From Beijerinckiaceae bacterium (GTDB lineage Bacteria > Pseudomonadota > Alphaproteobacteria > Rhizobiales > Beijerinckiaceae), in the NCBI GenBank assembly GCA_025459195.1, contig JALORF010000006.1:1-43570 (forward strand): DNA of 43,570 nucleotides, in the 5' to 3' direction. Positions 39,543 to 43,570 of the stretch are shown here, piece after piece (positions within the stretch are counted from its first letter, which is position 1; every line of letters begins with the position of its first letter). Below the pieces are notes generated by a model. That model saw nothing but the letters and a program-made list of their open reading frames with translations, did not search any database and was not told the DNA's origin. A program made the position numbers and the translations under genes.

Positions 39543-40973
39543 TCAGCGCACCAGAATGTTCCGGAACTGCCAGGCGTCAGTATAGTCGACATCTTCCGGG
39601 AACAGCTTTTCGCGGTCCTTGAGCGGCGTCCAGTCGGTGTAGTAGCCCTTCACCGGCCCGAGATAGGGCAACTGCACCTCAAGGCAGCGCTTGTAATCCA
39701 TCTCGTCCGCTTCCACGATGCCGGCGCGCGGGTTCTCCAGCGCCCAGACCATGCCGGCCAGCACGGCCGAGGTCACCTGAAGCCCGGTGGCGTTCTGGTA
39801 GGGTGCAAGCTGCCGCGTCTCCTCGACCGAAAGCTGCGAGCCATACCAGTAGGCATTCTTGCCGTGGCCGTAGAGCAGCACGCCAAGCTCGTCGATGCCG
39901 TCGGCAATCTCACCCTCGCCGAGGATGTGGTGCTCCTCCTGCATCGTGCCGCCATTGCCGAACATCTCGTGCAGCGACAGCACAGCATCATTGGCCGGAT
40001 GGTAGGCATAGTGGCAGGTCGGGCGATACACCGCCTTGCCGCCTTCCTTCACCGTGAAATAGTCGGCAATCGAGATCGACTCGTTGTGCGTGACGAGGAA
40101 GCCATACTGCGGCCCCGGCGTCGGGCACCATGAGCGCACGCGGGTGTTGGCCCCCGGCTGTTCGAGGTAGATCGCCGCCTTGCAGCCCTTGGCGTGCTTC
40201 TTGCCATTCTTCGGCATCCAGGTCTCGTGCGTGCCCCAGCCAAGTTCGGCCGGCTGCAGACCCTCGGAGAGGAAGCCCTCGACCGACCAGGTGTTGACGA
40301 ACACGTTCATCGGCTTGGGCTGCTTTGCCCGCTGGGTGTCGCGCTCGGCGATATGGATGCCCTTGACGCCGACCTTGCGCATCAGCGCGCCCCATTCGGC
40401 GCGGCTGGTGGGCTCGCTGAACGGGATCTTGAGATCGGTGGCGAGGTTGACCAGCGCCTGCTTGACGAACCACGAGACCATGCCCGGATTGGCCCCGCAG
40501 CAGGAGACGGCGGTGGAGCCACCCTTCTTCTTGCGTTTGGCGGCCAGCACCGTCTCGCGCAGCGCGTAGTTGGTGCGAGCCGCATTGCCGCCGGCATTGT
40601 CGAAGTAAAAGCCCGGCCAGGGCTCGACCACCGTGTCGATGTAGAGCACGCCGAGTTCGCGGCAGTATTGCATCAGTTCGAGCGAGGAGGTGTCGACCGA
40701 AAGGTTGACACAGAAGCCCTGGCCCTTGCCGTTCTTCAGCAGGGGCTTCAGCAGATCACGATAGTTCTCGCGGGTCACGGCCACCTGCAGGTAGCGGATG
40801 CCGCGCTCGTCCAGCAGCGCGCGGTCGGCATCGTCCGGGTCGATCACCACAAAGCGCTTCTTGTCGAACTTGAAGTGCCGTTCGATCAGCGGCAGCGTGC
40901 CGCGGCCGATCGAGCCGAAGCCGATCATCACGATGGGGCCGGCGATGGTGGCGTGGACGGGCCAGTTGGTCAT
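39543..40973 (-). CDS. hss: Homospermidine synthase
   Basis: IVMIGFGSIGRGTLPLIERHFKFDKKRFVVIDPDD, VDTVVEPWPGFYFDNAGGNAARTNYALRE, GANPGMVSWFVKQAL. Confidence 0.95.
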   Translation of the reverse strand: MTNWPVHATIAGPIVMIGFGSIGRGTLPLIERHFKFDKKRFVVIDPDDADRALLDERGIRYLQVAVTRENYRDLLKPLLKNGKGQGFCVNLSVDTSSLELMQYCRELGVLYIDTVVEPWPGFYFDNAGGNAARTNYALRETVLAAKRKKKGGSTAVSCCGANPGMVSWFVKQALVNLATDLKIPFSEPTSRAEWGALMRKVGVKGIHIAERDTQRAKQPKPMNVFVNTWSVEGFLSEGLQPAELGWGTHETWMPKNGKKHAKGCKAAIYLEQPGANTRVRSWCPTPGPQYGFLVTHNESISIADYFTVKEGGKAVYRPTCHYAYHPANDAVLSLHEMFGNGGTMQEEHHILGEGEIADGIDELGVLLYGHGKNAYWYGSQLSVEETRQLAPYQNATGLQVTSAVLAGMVWALENPRAGIVEADEMDYKRCLEVQLPYLGPVKGYYTDWTPLKDREKLFPEDVDYTDAWQFRNILVR

Positions 40974-41091
40974 GGATGTCTCCTTGTGGCGCGGGCGCGC
41001 CTGATGGGCAGGATCGGCAGAGTTGCCGCCGGATATAGCTCAGGCCTCAGGAAGGCAAGCGTCAGCAGGTTGCGCGCCGGCAGGGCTGGCG

Positions 41092-41277
41092 TCAGCTAGG
41101 CACGCCTCCGAAGCCGTCAACGGGAACACCGGCCAGGTGGTCTGAGACCGCATCATCCTCGCGCAGCCCAGCGTTCGGCCTCGGCCGCTTCTGGGCGACC
41201 GACAGCGCGATCAGACTGGCAACGGCCAGCCAGACGACCACCCTCACAACGGGCCGAATGACGATGCCGGTCATCAC
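41092..41277 (-). CDS. Small single-TM hypothetical protein
   Basis: GTG/ATG start directly after the GNAT stop (TGA GTG ATG); hydrophobic N-terminus VIRPVVRVVVWLAVASLIALSV. Confidence 0.4.
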   Translation of the reverse strand: MMTGIVIRPVVRVVVWLAVASLIALSVAQKRPRPNAGLREDDAVSDHLAGVPVDGFGGVPS

Positions 41278-41817
41278 TCAGGCCGCCAGGCGCTGTTCGG
41301 TTGCGACGCCGCGTCGGGACCGCTCCATCGCACCGGTTGCCACCACCATGCCGCAGGCATGGCCGAGCGCACCGGGGATGATCTCGAAGGCGAGAAAACG
41401 GGCCCGGTCCACCGGTCCCGGCAGATCGAGACCGATTGGTGCGGGCTCGAAGCCGAAGCGCGCGTAATACGGTGCATCGCCGACCAGCAGCACGAAACGG
41501 TGCCCCATGCGGGCCGCGCGCCACAGCGCCTCGCGCATCAGCTTGCTGCCGATGCCGAGCCCGCGGCGGTCTTCGTCGACAGCCAGCGGCCCGAGCAGAA
41601 GCCCGTCGCCCGCCGTGCCGGCAGCAACGTTCCACAGCCGCACGGTGCCGACCATGGCACCTTCATGGCAGGCGCTGAGGGCGAGCTTCGCTGCGGGCCT
41701 GCGACCTTCGCGCAGCCGCTCGGATGTCTTCTCGAACCGCGCCTCGCCGAAGGCCGCATCGAGCAGCGCCTCGCGCACCGAAACGTCGGCAGCGATTTCG
41801 TCACGAACCTTGACCAT
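41278..41817 (-). CDS. GNAT family N-acetyltransferase
   Basis: LLLGPLAVDEDRRGLGIGSKLMREALWRAARMGHRFVLLVGDAPYYARFGFEPA acetyl-CoA binding motif. Confidence 0.9.
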   Translation of the reverse strand: MVKVRDEIAADVSVREALLDAAFGEARFEKTSERLREGRRPAAKLALSACHEGAMVGTVRLWNVAAGTAGDGLLLGPLAVDEDRRGLGIGSKLMREALWRAARMGHRFVLLVGDAPYYARFGFEPAPIGLDLPGPVDRARFLAFEIIPGALGHACGMVVATGAMERSRRGVATEQRLAA

Positions 41818-41951
41818 GACAGGCCTCCCTTGCCGGCACACCTGTCATCGACAGGCACGCCAGCCCCGCACCATGACAGGCGCGGACCAGAACCACAGGA
41901 TGGGTGAAAGGGGGCAGGGCTTGAACAGCCCTGCCCTGGACCTTGATCAGG

Positions 41952-43097
41952 TCAGATCGTGTACTGCTTCAGCGGCGGGAAGCCATTGAACGCCACGGCC
42001 GAATAGGTCGTGGTGTAGGCACCCGTGCCTTCGATCAGCACCTTGTCGCCGATCTCGAGCGAGAACGGCAGCATGTACGGAACCTTCTCGTACATCACGT
42101 CCGCCGAATCGCAGGTCGGGCCGGCCAGCACGCAAGGACCCATCTCCGCGTCGTCATGACGGGTGCGGATCGGATAGCGGATCGACTCGTCCATCGTCTC
42201 GGCGAGACCGCCGAACTTGCCGATGTCGAGATAGACCCAGCGCGCCGTGTCCTCGTCGCTCTTCTTCGAGATCAGCACGACCTCGGCCTCGATGATGCCG
42301 GCATTGCCAACCATGCCGCGGCCTGGCTCGATGATGGTCTCGGGCAACTGGTTGCCGAAGTGCTTGGAGAGCGCCCGGAAGATGGCATCGCCATAGCGAG
42401 GCACGCCCGGAACGTTCTTCAGATACTTGGTCGGGAAACCGCCGCCGAGGTTGACCATCGACAGGTTGATGCCGCGCGTGGCGCACTCGCGGAAGATCGC
42501 CGAGGCGGAAGCCAGGGCGCTGTCCCACGAGTTGACGTTGCCCTGCTGCGAGCCGACATGGAACGACACGCCATAGGCTTCGAGGCCGCGCCGGTGGGCG
42601 TGCTCGAGCACATCGGTGGCCATTTCGGGCACGCAGCCGAACTTGCGCGACAGCGGCCATTCAGCGCCGGCACCATCGCACAGGATGCGGCAGAACACCT
42701 TGACGCCCTTGGCCCCGGTCAGGAGCTTGGCACGCTCGATCTTCTCGACCTCGGCCTGGCAATCGACCGCGAACAGGCGAACGCCCAGCTCGAGGGCGCG
42801 CGCAATGTCACGCTCCTTCTTGATGGTGTTGCCGAAGGAGATGCGGTCGGCCGTCGCGCCGGCAGCAAGGCCCATCTCGATTTCCGCCACCGAGGCGCAA
42901 TCGAAGCAGGAGCCGAGCTTGGCCAGAAGATGCAGCAGTTCAGGCGCGGGATTGGCCTTGACGGCATAGAACACGCGCGTGTCCGGCAGGGCGCGGGCGA
43001 AGGCAAAATAGTTCTCGCGCACGACCTCGAGGTCGACCACAACGCAAGGGCCGTCATCGCGGCGGTTGCGCAGGAATTCGCGGATACGATCAGTCAT
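41952..43097 (-). CDS. Type III PLP-dependent ornithine/lysine decarboxylase
   Basis: VFYAVKANPAPELLHLLAKLGSCFDCASVAEIEM, GVSFHVGSQQ, LGGGFPTKY, EPGRGMVGNAG, GPTCDSADV motifs; SD GAGGAG upstream of ATG 43097. Confidence 0.95.
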   Translation of the reverse strand: MTDRIREFLRNRRDDGPCVVVDLEVVRENYFAFARALPDTRVFYAVKANPAPELLHLLAKLGSCFDCASVAEIEMGLAAGATADRISFGNTIKKERDIARALELGVRLFAVDCQAEVEKIERAKLLTGAKGVKVFCRILCDGAGAEWPLSRKFGCVPEMATDVLEHAHRRGLEAYGVSFHVGSQQGNVNSWDSALASASAIFRECATRGINLSMVNLGGGFPTKYLKNVPGVPRYGDAIFRALSKHFGNQLPETIIEPGRGMVGNAGIIEAEVVLISKKSDEDTARWVYLDIGKFGGLAETMDESIRYPIRTRHDDAEMGPCVLAGPTCDSADVMYEKVPYMLPFSLEIGDKVLIEGTGAYTTTYSAVAFNGFPPLKQYTI

Positions 43098-43510
43098 GGC
43101 AGACTCCTCACCCGGCGTGTGCCCACGCCGATGCTAAAAGAAAAGCTGACAGACGACGAAGCGATCCGCGGCATTGTGGAGACGCCGACGGACCGGCGCG
43201 TTGCCGGTCAAGGGATTGCCATTGTTTGAAGGGTAACCCTCCGCACGCCGGGCAAGATGGACAAGCCTCTTCGGTTTCCCGCACTGGACCCTTTGGAGGG
43301 GTTCAGCAAAAGACCAAAAAAGCCCGTTCCGTCGTTGCTTTAAGCTGCGTCCCCCATGGAGGATGGGGTTCGCCGGTTTCGCCTCCGGCTGCTGGTTTGT
43401 GTCGAGGTTCAGTCCCTTGGCCGATTGCTCAGCGTCAGAACCGGGAGTTGCGCCTCGAAGGGATATCCATCCCCCTCGACCTAGCTCCGGACCTCAGGCG
43501 GCTGTGCGAA
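43098..43510 (-). ncRNA. Candidate structured 5' leader RNA of the decarboxylase gene (possible alphaproteobacterial speF-type element)
   Basis: Long non-coding upstream region with several stem-loops (43454-43479, 43372-43389, 43352-43368, 43113-43130) before the decarboxylase; the alphaproteobacterial speF motif is known in this position. Extent uncertain. Confidence 0.5.
43435..43470 (-). CDS. Candidate upstream micro-ORF MDIPSRRNSRF in the decarboxylase leader
   Basis: ATGGATATCCCTTCGAGGCGCAACTCCCGGTTCTGA; start codon lies inside the stem-loop TCGAGGGGGAT-GGAT-ATCCCTTCGA. Confidence 0.3.
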   Translation of the reverse strand: MDIPSRRNSRF

Positions 43511-43570
43511 GTTTCCCACGCATGCCCACCAACCAGCACGCGGCCACAGGCACGTGCGAAATTGGGCAGC

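Noticed and set aside
41943-43229. 428-aa plus-strand ORF over the decarboxylase, including a 32-codon ORF (MLKEKLTDDEAIRGIVETPTDRRVAGQGIAIV) opposite the leader
   Set aside because: Mostly the antisense shadow of the decarboxylase; the 32-codon tail has a plausible sequence but no clear RBS or independent support.

Overview
Window from a high-GC alphaproteobacterial (probably Rhizobiales-like) chromosome, almost entirely core genes. Contents, left to right: the 5' part of a tyrosine-recombinase (DUF4102-type) integrase facing the 3' end of tRNA-Thr(CGT); proC, a YbjN-like gene, pgeF, a MidA/NDUFAF7-type methyltransferase, lgt and a lipoprotein; ubiK; hemY, a fused hemD-mitofilin (Mic60-like) ORF and hemC; divergent tsaD-gpsA-(small ORF)-EVE protein; acs; an L,D-transpeptidase; a DUF2853 protein; cfa; a nuclease; a DUF1674/SdhAF4-like protein; htpX-rsmB-heparinase II/III; an AprI/Inh-like protein; the sdhCDAB operon with a vapD-type endoribonuclease gene between sdhA and sdhB; ubiG; lysC-metC; a cpdB-like gene; an EamA transporter; an OmpA/MotB-like plus MotA/ExbB-like pair; a frameshifted ORF; and a homospermidine synthase / GNAT / ornithine(lysine) decarboxylase polyamine block with a long structured decarboxylase 5' leader. 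Main points of interest: (1) the vapD toxin-like gene embedded in sdhCDAB; (2) an in-frame internal start with a consensus Shine-Dalgarno at the catalytic/ACT boundary of lysC; (3) the decarboxylase leader RNA with a hairpin-embedded Arg-rich 11-codon uORF; (4) the HemD-Mic60 fusion; (5) a likely island boundary at tRNA-Thr. No CRISPR array or complete defence system was seen. All product names come from reading the translations; no database search was run.
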